NCBI RefSeq assembly: GCF_022865125.1
Contig: NZ_CP094828.1
Coordinates: 1,674,001-1,738,000, forward strand
Direction of reading: 5' to 3'
DNA length: 64,000 nt
From: Acuticoccus sp. I52.16.1
Lineage (GTDB): Bacteria; Pseudomonadota; Alphaproteobacteria; Rhizobiales; Amorphaceae
Shown: one piece after another, positions 55,436 to 63,952 of the stretch
Numbering within the stretch: the stretch's first letter is position 1
Layout: each line of letters begins with the position of its first letter
Program-made: the position numbers and the translations under genes
The notes under the pieces: model-generated
The model's input: only the letters and a program-made list of their open reading frames with translations
What the model was told of the DNA's origin: nothing
The model's database searches: none

Positions 55436-56095
55436 TCAGCGGCGCTGGGTGGCGAGCGCGGCGCCGAGGGCGACGAGGACCGCACCGCCCGCCGCGTCGA
55501 GCCACAGCGCCACCCGCTCGCGCATGAAGCGGGCGGAGGCGGTGGTGGCCAGCACGTAGGCGGCCAGCACCGGCATCTCGATCGACGCCGAGACGAGCCC
55601 CATGGCGACGAACTGCGGCGCGACGGCGGCCTCGGGCGAGATGAACTGCGGGAAGAGGGCGATGAAGAACATCATCGTCTTGGGGCTGGAGAGCTGCACC
55701 GCGAAGCCGCGGCGGAACCCGTCGCCGGCGCGGATGCGCTGTCGCACCACCGGCGTGTTCGCCGCCGCGTCCGCCCCGCCCCCGCGCCACAGCCGGCGCG
55801 CCAGCGGCAGCACCGCGCCGATGCCCAGCACCACGAGATAGGCCGCGCCGAGCCACTTCACGAGCGTGAAGAGTGTGGCGCTGGCGACGATGATCGCCCC
55901 CAGCCCCAGCGCCGAGAGCGCGAAGTAGACCGCCGTGGCCGCCACGACGCCGGCCGAGGCGGCGAGGCCGGGCCGCGCGCCGCCGCGCAAGGTGAGCATC
56001 ACCACCGCCAGCACCGCCGGGCCCGGCGACAGGCACAGAAGGAACTCCGTCACGGCGAAGAGGAGCAGGGTTTCGAGCGTCATCGCGGCGTCCAT
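55436..56095 (-). CDS. LysE/RhtB family amino-acid exporter
   Basis: A 219-residue membrane protein with six predicted helices. FLLCLSPGPAVLAVVMLTLRGG near the N-terminus is the LysE/RhtB signature (SPGP), and FAVQLSSPKTMMFFIALFPQF is the second conserved half. The family exports amino acids or derivatives; the substrate is not predictable. Two ATGs four codons apart are possible starts. It is convergent with pbpC, three bases apart. Confidence 0.88.
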   Translation of the reverse strand: MDAAMTLETLLLFAVTEFLLCLSPGPAVLAVVMLTLRGGARPGLAASAGVVAATAVYFALSALGLGAIIVASATLFTLVKWLGAAYLVVLGIGAVLPLARRLWRGGGADAAANTPVVRQRIRAGDGFRRGFAVQLSSPKTMMFFIALFPQFISPEAAVAPQFVAMGLVSASIEMPVLAAYVLATTASARFMRERVALWLDAAGGAVLVALGAALATQRR

Positions 56096-56112
56096 GGTCG
56101 TGTCGCCGCAGC

Positions 56113-56343
56113 CTACCTCTTCTGCGCTCCCGGCGACACCGGCGGCGCGGCGTAGAGGGTCGCATGCGGGAGCACGGCGCGGCTGACGCCGATGTCGTCC
56201 AGTGCCGCATCGTCCATCCGGGCGAGTGCGCGCACCGTGGCACGCCGCCGCAACGCCCCGCGGATCCCGTCGACGAGCCGCCAGAACGCCGGACCGCCGG
56301 CGAGCGGACGCTTCAGGGGAATGGATGAGACGCGGTCGGCCAT
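56113..56343 (-). CDS. DUF1127 (YjiS-like) small protein
   Basis: A 76-residue Arg-rich protein. The DUF1127 block reads RGALRRRATVRALARMDDAALDDIGVSRAVLP, with the 'L..LdD..L.DIGl.R' pattern. Short DUF1127 proteins are common in Hyphomicrobiales, where some bind RNA and affect phosphate and carbon metabolism. GGAGATCGCACG precedes the ATG. It is 17 bases upstream of the LysE gene on the same strand. Confidence 0.85.
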   Translation of the reverse strand: MADRVSSIPLKRPLAGGPAFWRLVDGIRGALRRRATVRALARMDDAALDDIGVSRAVLPHATLYAAPPVSPGAQKR

Positions 56344-56608
56344 CGTGCGATCTCCAGGCAGGCCGCATCCGGCCCATCCGGCCCTCGCGGCGACGCCACC
56401 GGAGTAGCCCGCCGCGCCCGCCCGATGCTTCGGCGCAGGCCGAACCGTCGCCGGCACCGCCATATCCCGCCACAGGCGGAACGCGCGCGGCGGTACTGCC
56501 GGCGGTGCGGCCGCCGATACGGCCGGCGATGCGGCGAGACGGTTCGCGCCGTGCCGAAGCGTTGGCCGGCGCGGCGGTGTAGAATGCGGGCAACCGAAGG
56601 AGGAGGCT

Positions 56609-57295
56609 ATGGGCGAGGGCCCCAACATCTCCCGCGTCGGCGCCCTGGTCGGCGATCCGGCGCGCGCGGCCATGCTCACCGCATTGCTCGGCGGCATGGC
56701 CTTGACGGCGGGCGAGCTGGCCGAAGCGGCCGGCGTCACGCGCCAGACCGCCAGCGCCCACCTCGCCCAGTTGGAGGACGGCGACCTGATCGCCCGCGAG
56801 AAGCAGGGGCGGCATGTCTATTTTCGCTTCGCGGGGCCCGAGGCGGCGGCGCTGGTGGAGAGCCTCGGCGTCTTCGCGGCGCGGCCGGTGGGCCCCAAGC
56901 GGGTGCCGGGGCCGCGCGACCCGGCCCTGCGGCGGGCGCGCGTGTGCTACGACCACCTCGCCGGCACGCTGGCCGTCTCCTTGTTCGACTGCCTGGTCGC
57001 GGATGGCGTCTTCGTCCGCGCGGACGATGCCGTCTCGCTGACACCGCACGGGGCACGGCGGCTGAGCACGCTGGGGATCGACATCGCCGCCCTGCGAGGC
57101 GCCAAGCGGCCACTGTGCCGCGCCTGCCTCGACTGGAGCGAGCGGCGCCACCATCTCGCCGGCGCGCTGGGCGGGGCGTTGCTGGCCTCCTTCGTGGAGC
57201 GGCACTGGGTGCGGCGGGTCACGGGGACCCGCTCCATCATCGTCACGCCCGCCGGCGAGCGGGCCCTGCGCGAGACCTTCGGGGTCCGCGGCTAG
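56609..57295 (+). CDS. ArsR-family winged-helix transcriptional regulator
   Basis: A 228-residue regulator. The N-terminal domain has GDPARAAMLTALLGG and ELAEAAGVTRQTASAHLAQLEDGDLIAREKQGRHVYFRF, a classic ArsR wHTH with wing. The long C-terminal part is unusual for the small metal sensors and has CRACLDWSERRHHLAGALGGAL, including a CxxC, which is typical of the longer ArsR-like proteins in alphaproteobacteria that pair with drug or stress genes. The ligand is unknown. GGAGGAGG precedes the ATG. No obvious target gene is adjacent on the same strand. Confidence 0.9.
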   Translation: MGEGPNISRVGALVGDPARAAMLTALLGGMALTAGELAEAAGVTRQTASAHLAQLEDGDLIAREKQGRHVYFRFAGPEAAALVESLGVFAARPVGPKRVPGPRDPALRRARVCYDHLAGTLAVSLFDCLVADGVFVRADDAVSLTPHGARRLSTLGIDIAALRGAKRPLCRACLDWSERRHHLAGALGGALLASFVERHWVRRVTGTRSIIVTPAGERALRETFGVRG

Positions 57296-57423
57296 GGCCG
57301 CTTCGGCTCACTGATGTTCACCGCATCGTCCCGGGCGCGTGCCGGCACCGGCACGCTCGATCAGGCGCGCGAGCCGGGGGCCGGAAGCCGGGGCCGGCCG
57401 CGGTGCGCGGACGGCGGGCCGGC

Positions 57424-58155
57424 TCAATCCTCGTCGTCTTCGTCCTCGTGGCGCTCGCCCTTCTTCCAGGCCTGGAGGCCGGAGAAGACCGCGTCCGGGT
57501 CCACGCGGCTGCGGTCGTTGCGGCCGTCGTCGTCGGCCTGGTCGAGGCTCTGCTCCACCGGCATCAGCGCATCGGGCTGCTCGCCGAGGCCGGCCGGCAG
57601 CACCGCCGGGCTCGTGATGCCGGACTCGCGGGCGGCGGTCTCCACTTCGCGGTCGAGATCGACCTGGCTGCACAGGCCCAGCGTCACGGGGTCGAGCGGG
57701 GTCAGGTTGGCCGAGTTCCAGTGCGTGCGGTCACGGATCGCGGCGATGGTCGCCTTCGTCGTCCCCACCAGGCGGATCACGGCCTGGTCCTTCAGCTCGG
57801 GGTGATGGCGCACCAGCCACAGGATCGCGTTCGGGCGGTCCTGGCGCTTGGACACCGGCGTATAACGCGGGCCCTTGCGCTTGAGCTCCGGCACGATCGT
57901 CTTCGGCTTCGACAGCTTGAGGCGGTAGCCCGGATTGGTCTCCGCCCGCTCGATCTCCGCCCGCGTCAACTGTCCGGTCTGGATCGGATCGGCCCCCTTG
58001 ATCCCTTGCGCGGCGTCACCGTCGGCAATGGCGCCGACCTCCAGCGGATGAAGGCGACAAAAAGCTGCAATCTGCTCGAACGTCATCGACGTGTTGTCGA
58101 CCAGCCAGACCGCAGTCGCCTTGGGCATCAAGGGAGTGTCGGGATCGGATTGCAT
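57424..58155 (-). CDS. trcR: Cell-cycle transcriptional regulator TrcR (DUF1013)
   Basis: A 243-residue DUF1013 protein, known as TrcR in Caulobacter-related work, which links to RNA polymerase and DNA methylation-timed control (family knowledge). It opens MQSDPDTPLMPKATAVWLVDNTSMTFEQIAAFCRLHPLEV, a helix-turn-helix-like region, then ADPIQTGQLTRAEIERAE and a second domain RPNAILWLVRHHPELKDQAVIRLVGTTKATI. The last 30 residues are acidic. GGAGACTTT precedes the ATG. Confidence 0.9.
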   Translation of the reverse strand: MQSDPDTPLMPKATAVWLVDNTSMTFEQIAAFCRLHPLEVGAIADGDAAQGIKGADPIQTGQLTRAEIERAETNPGYRLKLSKPKTIVPELKRKGPRYTPVSKRQDRPNAILWLVRHHPELKDQAVIRLVGTTKATIAAIRDRTHWNSANLTPLDPVTLGLCSQVDLDREVETAARESGITSPAVLPAGLGEQPDALMPVEQSLDQADDDGRNDRSRVDPDAVFSGLQAWKKGERHEDEDDED

Positions 58156-58229
58156 AAAGTCTCCTTGCGCTCTCGCGCCGAAGGAGCGCGAGAACCCGAA
58201 CGCACGCCGGGGTTTTGAGGAATGAGCTT

Positions 58230-58258
58230 GATATAAGTCGCATCGGCCGCGGACGCAA
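58230..58258 (-). promoter_or_regulatory. Candidate promoter of trcR
   Basis: Read on the minus strand, TTGCGT and TATATC are separated by exactly 17 bases, 75 bases before the trcR start codon. The -35 box lies in the loop of an 11-bp inverted repeat, and the spacer covers one of its arms. Confidence 0.5.
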
Positions 58259-58279
58259 TTGCACCGCCGCCGATGCGAC
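58237..58279. repeat. 11-bp perfect inverted repeat between the quinone oxidoreductase gene and trcR
   Basis: GTCGCATCGGC (58237-58247) is complementary to GCCGATGCGAC (58269-58279) around a 21-base loop. On the minus strand it follows the oxidoreductase stop by 15 bases, so it could act as its terminator, although no U-tract follows. It also overlaps the candidate trcR promoter. Confidence 0.6.
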
Positions 58280-58294
58280 GCTCCGGGTGCAGCG

Positions 58295-59284
58295 TCAGGG
58301 CTTCAGCACGATCTTGCCGATGTGGCTGGAGCCCTCCATTCGCCGGTGCGCCTCGACGACGTCGTCGAGGGCGAAGACCTGGTCCATCACCACCTTGGTG
58401 CGCCCGTCGGCGAAGAGCGGGAAGACCTTCTCCTCCAGCGACCGGGCGATGGCGGCCTTGAACGGCACCTCGCGCGCCCGCAGCGTCGACCCCGTATGCA
58501 CGAGGCGCTTCATCATCAGCAGCGAGAAGTTCGCCTCCGACGGGCCGTTCAGCGTCGCGATCTGGACGATGCGGCCCTCCACCGCGGCGACCTTCCAATT
58601 CTTCGCCACGTAGTCGCCGCCGACCATGTCGAGCGTCAGGTGAACGCCGTCGGGGGCGGCGTCCTTGCAGGCGGCGACCCAGTCCTCCTTCTGGTAGTTG
58701 ATCGCCCGGTCGGCGCCCAGCCCCAGGCAGGCGGCGCACTTGTCGTCCGAGCCGGCGGTGGTGATCACCGTCGCGCCGAACGCCTTGGCGAGCTGGATCG
58801 CCGTGGTGCCGATGCCGGAGGTCCCGCCGTGGACGAGAAAGGTCTCGCCCGATGCCAGGCGGCCGCGGTCGAACACGTTGCTCCAGACCGTGAAATAGGT
58901 TTCCGGGATTCCCGCCGCCTCCTCGATCGAGAGGCCGTCGGGGATCGGCAGAACCGTGGACTCGGGCACGGCGACGTATTCGGCGTAGCCGCCGGCCACG
59001 ACGAGGGCCATCACCTTGTCGCCCACCTCGAAGCGCTGCGCCGCGCTGCCGGCGTGGACGACTTCGCCGGCGACCTCGAGGCCGAAGATCGGGCCGGCGC
59101 CGGGGGGCGGCGGGTAGTTGCCGGCACGCTGCAGGCAGTCGGGCCGGTTGACGCCGGCTGCCTCGATTTTAATCAGCACCTCGCCCGCATCGACCTTCGG
59201 CACCGGATGCTCGCCGACCTCCAGGACGTCGGGACCGCCGGGGGTCGGCGCGGTGACGGCGCGCATGGTGGTGGGGATGGACAT
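58295..59284 (-). CDS. NAD(P)H:quinone oxidoreductase of the MDR superfamily (QOR type)
   Basis: A 329-residue medium-chain dehydrogenase/reductase without the zinc-binding cysteines, close to zeta-crystallin and PIG3. AGVNRPDCLQRAGNYPPPPGAGPIFGLEVAGEV forms the substrate domain start, and FLVHGGTSGIGTTAIQLAKAFGATVITTAGS is the NADPH-binding Rossmann segment (GGTSGIG). The probable role is reduction of quinones or enones. GGAGACCTCACC precedes the ATG. Confidence 0.93.
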   Translation of the reverse strand: MSIPTTMRAVTAPTPGGPDVLEVGEHPVPKVDAGEVLIKIEAAGVNRPDCLQRAGNYPPPPGAGPIFGLEVAGEVVHAGSAAQRFEVGDKVMALVVAGGYAEYVAVPESTVLPIPDGLSIEEAAGIPETYFTVWSNVFDRGRLASGETFLVHGGTSGIGTTAIQLAKAFGATVITTAGSDDKCAACLGLGADRAINYQKEDWVAACKDAAPDGVHLTLDMVGGDYVAKNWKVAAVEGRIVQIATLNGPSEANFSLLMMKRLVHTGSTLRAREVPFKAAIARSLEEKVFPLFADGRTKVVMDQVFALDDVVEAHRRMEGSSHIGKIVLKP

Positions 59285-59438
59285 GGTGAGGTCTCCGATA
59301 TCGTGATCCGCGGCTCAGGCCGCAGGGGTCAACGTAGCGCCGCGATCACGGGTTCGCGAAGGGGGTCGTGCCGACCGGTCCTTGCCTCGCGCCCCCTGTC
59401 GCCGCCAGGATGAGGCGGGGAACGCGTGGGAGTGCGCC

Positions 59439-59627
59439 ATGGACAGAGACGACGAGCCGCGTCAGCCGCGGACGGCCCACACGCTGGGTGACAGCCTGGA
59501 CCGGCTGTCGGTGCGGGATCTGGAGGAACTGAAGGCCGCGTTAGAGGCCGAGCTGGCCCGGATCGACCGGGAGATCGGCGCCAAGGATCGCTCGCGCGAG
59601 GCGGCGGCCAGCGTCTTCAAGTTCTAG
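59439..59627 (+). CDS. DUF1192 family small protein
   Basis: A 62-residue protein ending in a short helical hairpin: LGDSLDRLSVRDLEELKAALEAELARIDREIGAKDRSREAAASVFKF. The LSV-DL-E-L pattern and the terminal VFKF match DUF1192, an alphaproteobacterial coiled-coil family with no known function. GGGAG precedes the ATG. It is divergent from the quinone oxidoreductase, its common neighbour. Confidence 0.88.
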   Translation: MDRDDEPRQPRTAHTLGDSLDRLSVRDLEELKAALEAELARIDREIGAKDRSREAAASVFKF

Positions 59628-59697
59628 GCGCGGCAAGTTCTAGGCGCGACGCCCCGCCGGCGGGGCATCCGTCCTCGGTGCCGGGCCGGCGGCCGCG

Positions 59698-60318
59698 TCA
59701 GGTCTCCTGCGCGATGGCGTGCTTTTGCAGCAGCGGGAGCTGGCTGAGCGTGAAGAGGATCGTCAGCGGCATGGTGCCGAACACCTTGAAGGTCACCCAG
59801 GTGTCGGTCGAAAAGTTGCGCCAGACGATCTCGTTCAGCGCCGCCAGAACCAGGAAAAAGAGGCCCCACCGCAGCGACAGCTTCCACCACCCCTCGTCGT
59901 CGATCTGGAACACGCTGTCGAACACGAGGGCGAGCAGCGGGCGGCGGAACAGGAAGAGCCCCCCCAGCAGCGTCGCCGCGAAGATGAGGTTCACGATGGT
60001 GGGCTTCATTTTGATGAAGGTGTCGTTCTGCAGGTACAGCGTGAGCCCGCCGAACACGATCACGATCGCGCCGGATATCAACGGCATGACCGGCACCTTA
60101 CGATAGGCTATCAACGAAACCGTCAAGGCGGCGACCGTCGCGAACATGAACGCGGCGGTGGCGGCCATGATGGGCACGGTGTCCGGGTCGACGTCGGCGA
60201 ACGGGCCGAGCCGGGTGAGGTCCCAGGTATCGGCACGGGCGTTAACGACAAAGAAGGTGATGAGTGGTCCAAGCTCCAGAATCAGCTTGAGCACGCTATT
60301 TTTCTGGTGCGTGGCCAT
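59698..60318 (-). CDS. yciB: Inner membrane-spanning protein YciB (septation protein A)
   Basis: A 206-residue protein with about five TM helices. It starts [18 protein letters not shown], the YciB/IspZ opening. [31 protein letters not shown] and [22 protein letters not shown] are conserved family blocks. YciB has been linked to cell-envelope integrity and septation. GGAGGACAT precedes the ATG. It is divergent from lptB. Confidence 0.93.
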   Translation of the reverse strand: MATHQKNSVLKLILELGPLITFFVVNARADTWDLTRLGPFADVDPDTVPIMAATAAFMFATVAALTVSLIAYRKVPVMPLISGAIVIVFGGLTLYLQNDTFIKMKPTIVNLIFAATLLGGLFLFRRPLLALVFDSVFQIDDEGWWKLSLRWGLFFLVLAALNEIVWRNFSTDTWVTFKVFGTMPLTILFTLSQLPLLQKHAIAQET

Positions 60319-60413
60319 ATGTCCTCCAGCTAGCGGCGGGCTTCGCGCGATCGCACATGCCAGATGCGGTTCACCGCGTTGAGTGCAACACGTAAGGCGG
60401 TAAAATTCAGGCT

Positions 60414-61250
60414 ATGGATCAGACAGCCTTTCCCCGACCCGGCGCGACGCGCGCATCCCGCAAGGCTCGTGCCGCGAAGTCAAGCGCGGCGGCGGGATCG
60501 GGATCCGATGACGCACCGGGTGACGAGGTCGGCGGCCTCATCGTCCGTGGCCTCGCCAAGACCTACGGCCGCCGCACGGTGGTGCGGGACGTCTCGCTGA
60601 GCCTGTCGCAGGGCGAGACGGTGGGTCTGCTCGGTCCGAACGGTGCGGGCAAGACCACCGTGTTCTACATGATCACGGGCCTCATCAAGCCCGACAACGG
60701 CGCCATCACGCTGAACGGCTTTCCGATCACGCACCTGCCGATGTACCGGCGCGCGCGGCTCGGCATCGGCTATCTGCCGCAGGAAGCCTCGATCTTTCGC
60801 GGGCTGACGGTGGCCCAGAACGTGATGGCGATCCTGGAGCTGACCGAGCCCGACAAGCGCCAGCGCAAGGCGACGCTGGAGGAGCTGCTCGACGAGTTCG
60901 GCCTGTCGCGGCTCGCCGGTTCGCCGGCCACGGCACTCTCCGGCGGCGAGCGCCGGCGCGTCGAAATCGCGCGGGCCCTCGCCTCGAAGCCGGACTTCAT
61001 GCTGCTCGACGAGCCGTTCGCCGGCGTCGATCCGATCGCCGTCTCGGACATCCAGACGTTGGTGCGGCACCTGACCAACCGCGGCATCGGCGTTCTGATC
61101 ACCGATCATAACGTGCGGGAAACACTCGGTTTAATCGACCGTGCGACAATTATCGCCAACGGCGCCGTGCTGACGGAAGGCACGCCGCAGGAGATCGTCG
61201 AAAACAGAGATGTTCGAAGGTTGTACCTCGGAGAGCAATTCCGGCTTTGA
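60414..61250 (+). CDS. lptB: LPS export ABC transporter ATP-binding protein LptB
   Basis: A 278-residue ATPase that powers LPS extraction from the inner membrane with LptFG. Walker A GPNGAGKTT is at 74-82, the signature LSGGERRRVEIARAL and Walker B FMLLDEPFAGVDP follow, then the switch His in VLITDHNVRETL. The 40-residue Ala/Ser/Arg-rich extension before the domain is not typical of LptB. LptC and LptA genes, which normally precede lptB in this order, are absent here; yciB lies upstream instead. rpoN follows 63 bases on. Confidence 0.94.
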   Translation: MDQTAFPRPGATRASRKARAAKSSAAAGSGSDDAPGDEVGGLIVRGLAKTYGRRTVVRDVSLSLSQGETVGLLGPNGAGKTTVFYMITGLIKPDNGAITLNGFPITHLPMYRRARLGIGYLPQEASIFRGLTVAQNVMAILELTEPDKRQRKATLEELLDEFGLSRLAGSPATALSGGERRRVEIARALASKPDFMLLDEPFAGVDPIAVSDIQTLVRHLTNRGIGVLITDHNVRETLGLIDRATIIANGAVLTEGTPQEIVENRDVRRLYLGEQFRL

Positions 61251-61313
61251 CTCGGGCCGCCCGATGTTTAATCAATTGGGAAGCAAGGATCGCGCCAAAC
61301 GGACTTCACAATC

Positions 61314-62657
61314 GTGACACCATCTCTCCGGCTCGTTCAGTCCCAGCGACAGACTTTGGCCATGACTCCGCAGCTGATGCAGGCCATCAAGCTGCTGCAA
61401 ATGTCCAATCTGGAGCTGGAGGCTGCTGTCCGCGAAGAGGTGGACCAGAACCCGTTTCTCACGCTTTCGCCGCGGGGCGACGGGCGTGTCGCACCCAAGC
61501 GTGACGTTTCCAGCTCCGCCGTCCCGCTCGACCCCTTCGCCACCGTGGCCGTCCGCGAGACCCTCGCCGACCATTGCCGCCGCGAGATCGTCGGCCTTCG
61601 TTTCACCACGAAAGAGCGCGCCATCGCCGACTTTCTGATCGGCTCGCTCGCCCCCGACGGACGCCTCCCGCCCGACACGCAGGACGACACCATCGTCGCG
61701 CTGGGCGTCTCCCCCGCCGACGTCGCCGGCACCTTGGCGAAGTTGCAGACGATAGAGCCGGCGGGCCTCTTCGCGCGCGACCTCGCCGAGTGCCTCGCCC
61801 TCCAGCTCCAGGCCCGTGGCGACTTCGACCCGCTCGCCGAGCGGGTGATCGAGAACCTCGCCTTGGTGGCCAAGCGGGACGTGCGCCGTCTCGCGGACGT
61901 GTGCCAGGCGAGCGAAGCGGCGGTGATCGAGGTGCTGAGCCGGCTGCGCGGCCTCGACCCGCGGCCGGGCCTCGCGTTCGACAATACGCCCCTCGTCGCC
62001 ATCGAGCCGGACGTCATCGTGCGCCGCCGTGCCGAGGGCGGGTTCATCGTCGCGCTCGACACGCAGCGCCTGCCGCGCGTCCTCGTCGATTCCGACTACC
62101 ACGCCGAAGTCACCGCGATGGGCAACCAGACGGCGACGTCCTTCGCCAACCAGTGCATGCGCTCGGCCCACTGGCTGACCCGCAGCCTGGACCAGCGGGC
62201 CCGCACGATCGTCAAGGTCGCCTCTGCCATAGTGTCGCGGCAGCGAGCCTTCTTCGAGGGCGAGGCGCAGCATGTCTCGCCGCTCACCCTGCGCGAGGTG
62301 GCGCAGGACATCGGCATGCACGAGTCCACCGTCAGCCGCGTCGTGTCCAACAAGGCGCTCGCCTCGCCGCGCGGGGTGTTCCCGTTCCGCGCCTTCTTCG
62401 CGGTGGCGATCGACGCGGGCGACGGCGCGGTGTCGGCCGAGGCGGTGCGTGCACAAATTCGCCGCATTGTGGACACCGAGAGCGCCACCAATGTGAGGTC
62501 CGACGACGAGATCGTGCAGACGCTGAAGAACAGCGGCATCGTGATCGCGCGGAGGACGGTGGCGAAATATCGCGAGGCGATGAACATCCCTTCGTCGGTG
62601 GAAAGACGGCGCATGGCCCGTCATGACGGGTTCGGCTCGGTAGGGTCGCGCAGGTGA
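61314..62657 (+). CDS. rpoN: RNA polymerase sigma-54 factor
   Basis: A 447-residue sigma-54. Region I starts LVQSQRQTLAMTPQLMQAIKLLQMSNLEL, the Q-rich activator-interacting domain. The core-binding region has the helix-turn-helix LREVAQDIGMHESTVSRVVSNKAL. The RpoN box ARRTVAKYRE, which contacts the -24 element, is at 412-421. It is shorter than E. coli RpoN because the acidic region II is reduced, as in rhizobia. The start is GTG. Confidence 0.97.
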   Translation: MTPSLRLVQSQRQTLAMTPQLMQAIKLLQMSNLELEAAVREEVDQNPFLTLSPRGDGRVAPKRDVSSSAVPLDPFATVAVRETLADHCRREIVGLRFTTKERAIADFLIGSLAPDGRLPPDTQDDTIVALGVSPADVAGTLAKLQTIEPAGLFARDLAECLALQLQARGDFDPLAERVIENLALVAKRDVRRLADVCQASEAAVIEVLSRLRGLDPRPGLAFDNTPLVAIEPDVIVRRRAEGGFIVALDTQRLPRVLVDSDYHAEVTAMGNQTATSFANQCMRSAHWLTRSLDQRARTIVKVASAIVSRQRAFFEGEAQHVSPLTLREVAQDIGMHESTVSRVVSNKALASPRGVFPFRAFFAVAIDAGDGAVSAEAVRAQIRRIVDTESATNVRSDDEIVQTLKNSGIVIARRTVAKYREAMNIPSSVERRRMARHDGFGSVGSRR

Positions 62658-62698
62658 TCGACAAGATCGGGCAAATCGTACACGCTCGATCTGGAACA

Positions 62699-62727
62699 TT
62701 GACACCACTGGCGCGCGCGCCTAGAAG
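62699..62727 (+). promoter_or_regulatory. Candidate sigma-70 promoter for hpf
   Basis: TTGACA and TAGAAG are separated by exactly 17 bases, about 145 bases before the hpf start. The -35 box is a perfect consensus, so hpf and ptsN are probably transcribed separately from rpoN as well as with it. Confidence 0.55.
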
Positions 62728-62871
62728 GCCGCGCCACGGCTCGGCGCCACCGACGATCGCGTCCCCGTGACAGTCCCTGTTTCGCGTGTCGCGGAGATGT
62801 CGGACCGTCGTCCGGCTCTGGCCTCCGCCCCACGTCTATCGAAGACGACATAGAAACGATTCGGGATTGTC

Positions 62872-63486
62872 ATGGCCCTCACCATCGCTGGCAAGAATAT
62901 GGACGTCGGCAACGCTCTGCGGCAACGCATCGAAGAGCGGGTCGAAGCGTCCGTCGGGAAATACTTCGACGGGAACCATTCCGGGCAAGTGACCGTTTCG
63001 AAGACCGGCGCCGGCTTCGAGGCCGATTGCACGATCCACCTCGACACGGGCGTCCTTCTGAAGACCTCCGCCACCGCCGGCGACGCCACAGCGGCGTTCG
63101 ACCAGGCCGCCGAGCGGATCGACAAGCGACTGCGCCGCTACAAGCGCCGCCTGAAGGCCCACAAGACCGGGCCGTCCACGGCGGAAGTCGAGGCCGCGGT
63201 CGCCAACTATACCGTTCTCGCCGCCCCGGACGAGGACGAGGAGCTCGAAGAGAACTACGCGCCCCTCGTCGTCGCCGAGACACCGACCAAAATCCGTACC
63301 ATGACCGTCTCCATGGCGGTCTTGCAGCTAGATCTCATCGATGCCCCAGCGCTCATGTTCCGAAACGCGGCCAACGGGTCGCTCAACGTCGTCTACCGAC
63401 GCGCGGACGGGAATGTCGGCTGGATCGATCCGTCGCTCGCCTCGGGCAACGCTTCGTCCGGCGCGTCTCACACCGCTGCGGATTAA
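62872..63486 (+). CDS. hpf: Ribosome hibernation promoting factor (long form)
   Basis: A 204-residue long HPF. The N-terminal domain (1 to about 105) has ALTIAGKNMDVGNALRQRIEERVEASVGKYF and a KRLRRYKRRLKAHK basic helix that enters the mRNA channel of the 30S subunit. A flexible acidic linker leads to the C-terminal dimerisation domain (about 140-195), with IRTMTVSMAVLQLDLIDAPALMFRNAANGSLNVVYRRADGNVGWIDP. It dimerises ribosomes to 100S particles. The gene is typical downstream of rpoN. Confidence 0.95.
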   Translation: MALTIAGKNMDVGNALRQRIEERVEASVGKYFDGNHSGQVTVSKTGAGFEADCTIHLDTGVLLKTSATAGDATAAFDQAAERIDKRLRRYKRRLKAHKTGPSTAEVEAAVANYTVLAAPDEDEELEENYAPLVVAETPTKIRTMTVSMAVLQLDLIDAPALMFRNAANGSLNVVYRRADGNVGWIDPSLASGNASSGASHTAAD

Positions 63487-63490
63487 TCCC

Positions 63491-63952
63491 GTGGACCTGA
63501 CCGACCTCCTTGCTCCAGACGCTGTCGTCCAAGGCCTCGATGTCGGCTCGAAGAAGCAGGCGCTCCAGGAAATCGCCAGTCTCGCCGCACGGCGGACCGG
63601 CCTCCCGGAGCGCGAAGTGTTCGACACGCTCCTGCAACGCGAACGGCTCGGATCGACCGGTGTCGGCCACGGCATCGCGATCCCGCACGGCAAGCTCGTC
63701 GGCCTGCCCAAGCTGTCCGCGTTCTTCTTCACGCTCGCCCGGCCGATCGAGTTCGAGGCGCTGGACGACCAGCCCGTCGACCTCGTCTTCGCGCTGCTGG
63801 CGCCCGAAGACGCCGGCGCCGACCACCTGAAGGCGCTGAATAAGATCGCCCGCACGATCAAGCAGCCCGGCATGACCGACCAGCTGCGCGATGCCGAGAA
63901 CGCGGCCGAGCTCTACACGCTGCTGACCCGCGCCCCCGTCGCCGCCAGCTGA
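63491..63952 (+). CDS. ptsN: PTS IIA-like nitrogen regulatory protein PtsN (EIIA-Ntr)
   Basis: A 153-residue EIIA domain of the nitrogen PTS. The phosphorylated histidine lies in STGVGHGIAIPHGKL (H66), followed by LPKLSAFFFTLARPIEFEALDDQPVDLVFALLAPE, the HPr/EI-Ntr interaction surface. It relays phosphoryl state to K+ transport and PHB/nitrogen control. The start is a GTG four bases after the hpf stop; no strong Shine-Dalgarno is seen, so coupling to hpf is likely. Confidence 0.95.
   Translation: MDLTDLLAPDAVVQGLDVGSKKQALQEIASLAARRTGLPEREVFDTLLQRERLGSTGVGHGIAIPHGKLVGLPKLSAFFFTLARPIEFEALDDQPVDLVFALLAPEDAGADHLKALNKIARTIKQPGMTDQLRDAENAAELYTLLTRAPVAAS

Noticed and set aside
62693-62725. GGAAC at 62693 as the -35 of an EcfG stress promoter for hpf
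   Set aside because: No CGTT -10 element occurs at 16-17 bases; the TTGACA/TAGAAG pair fits better.
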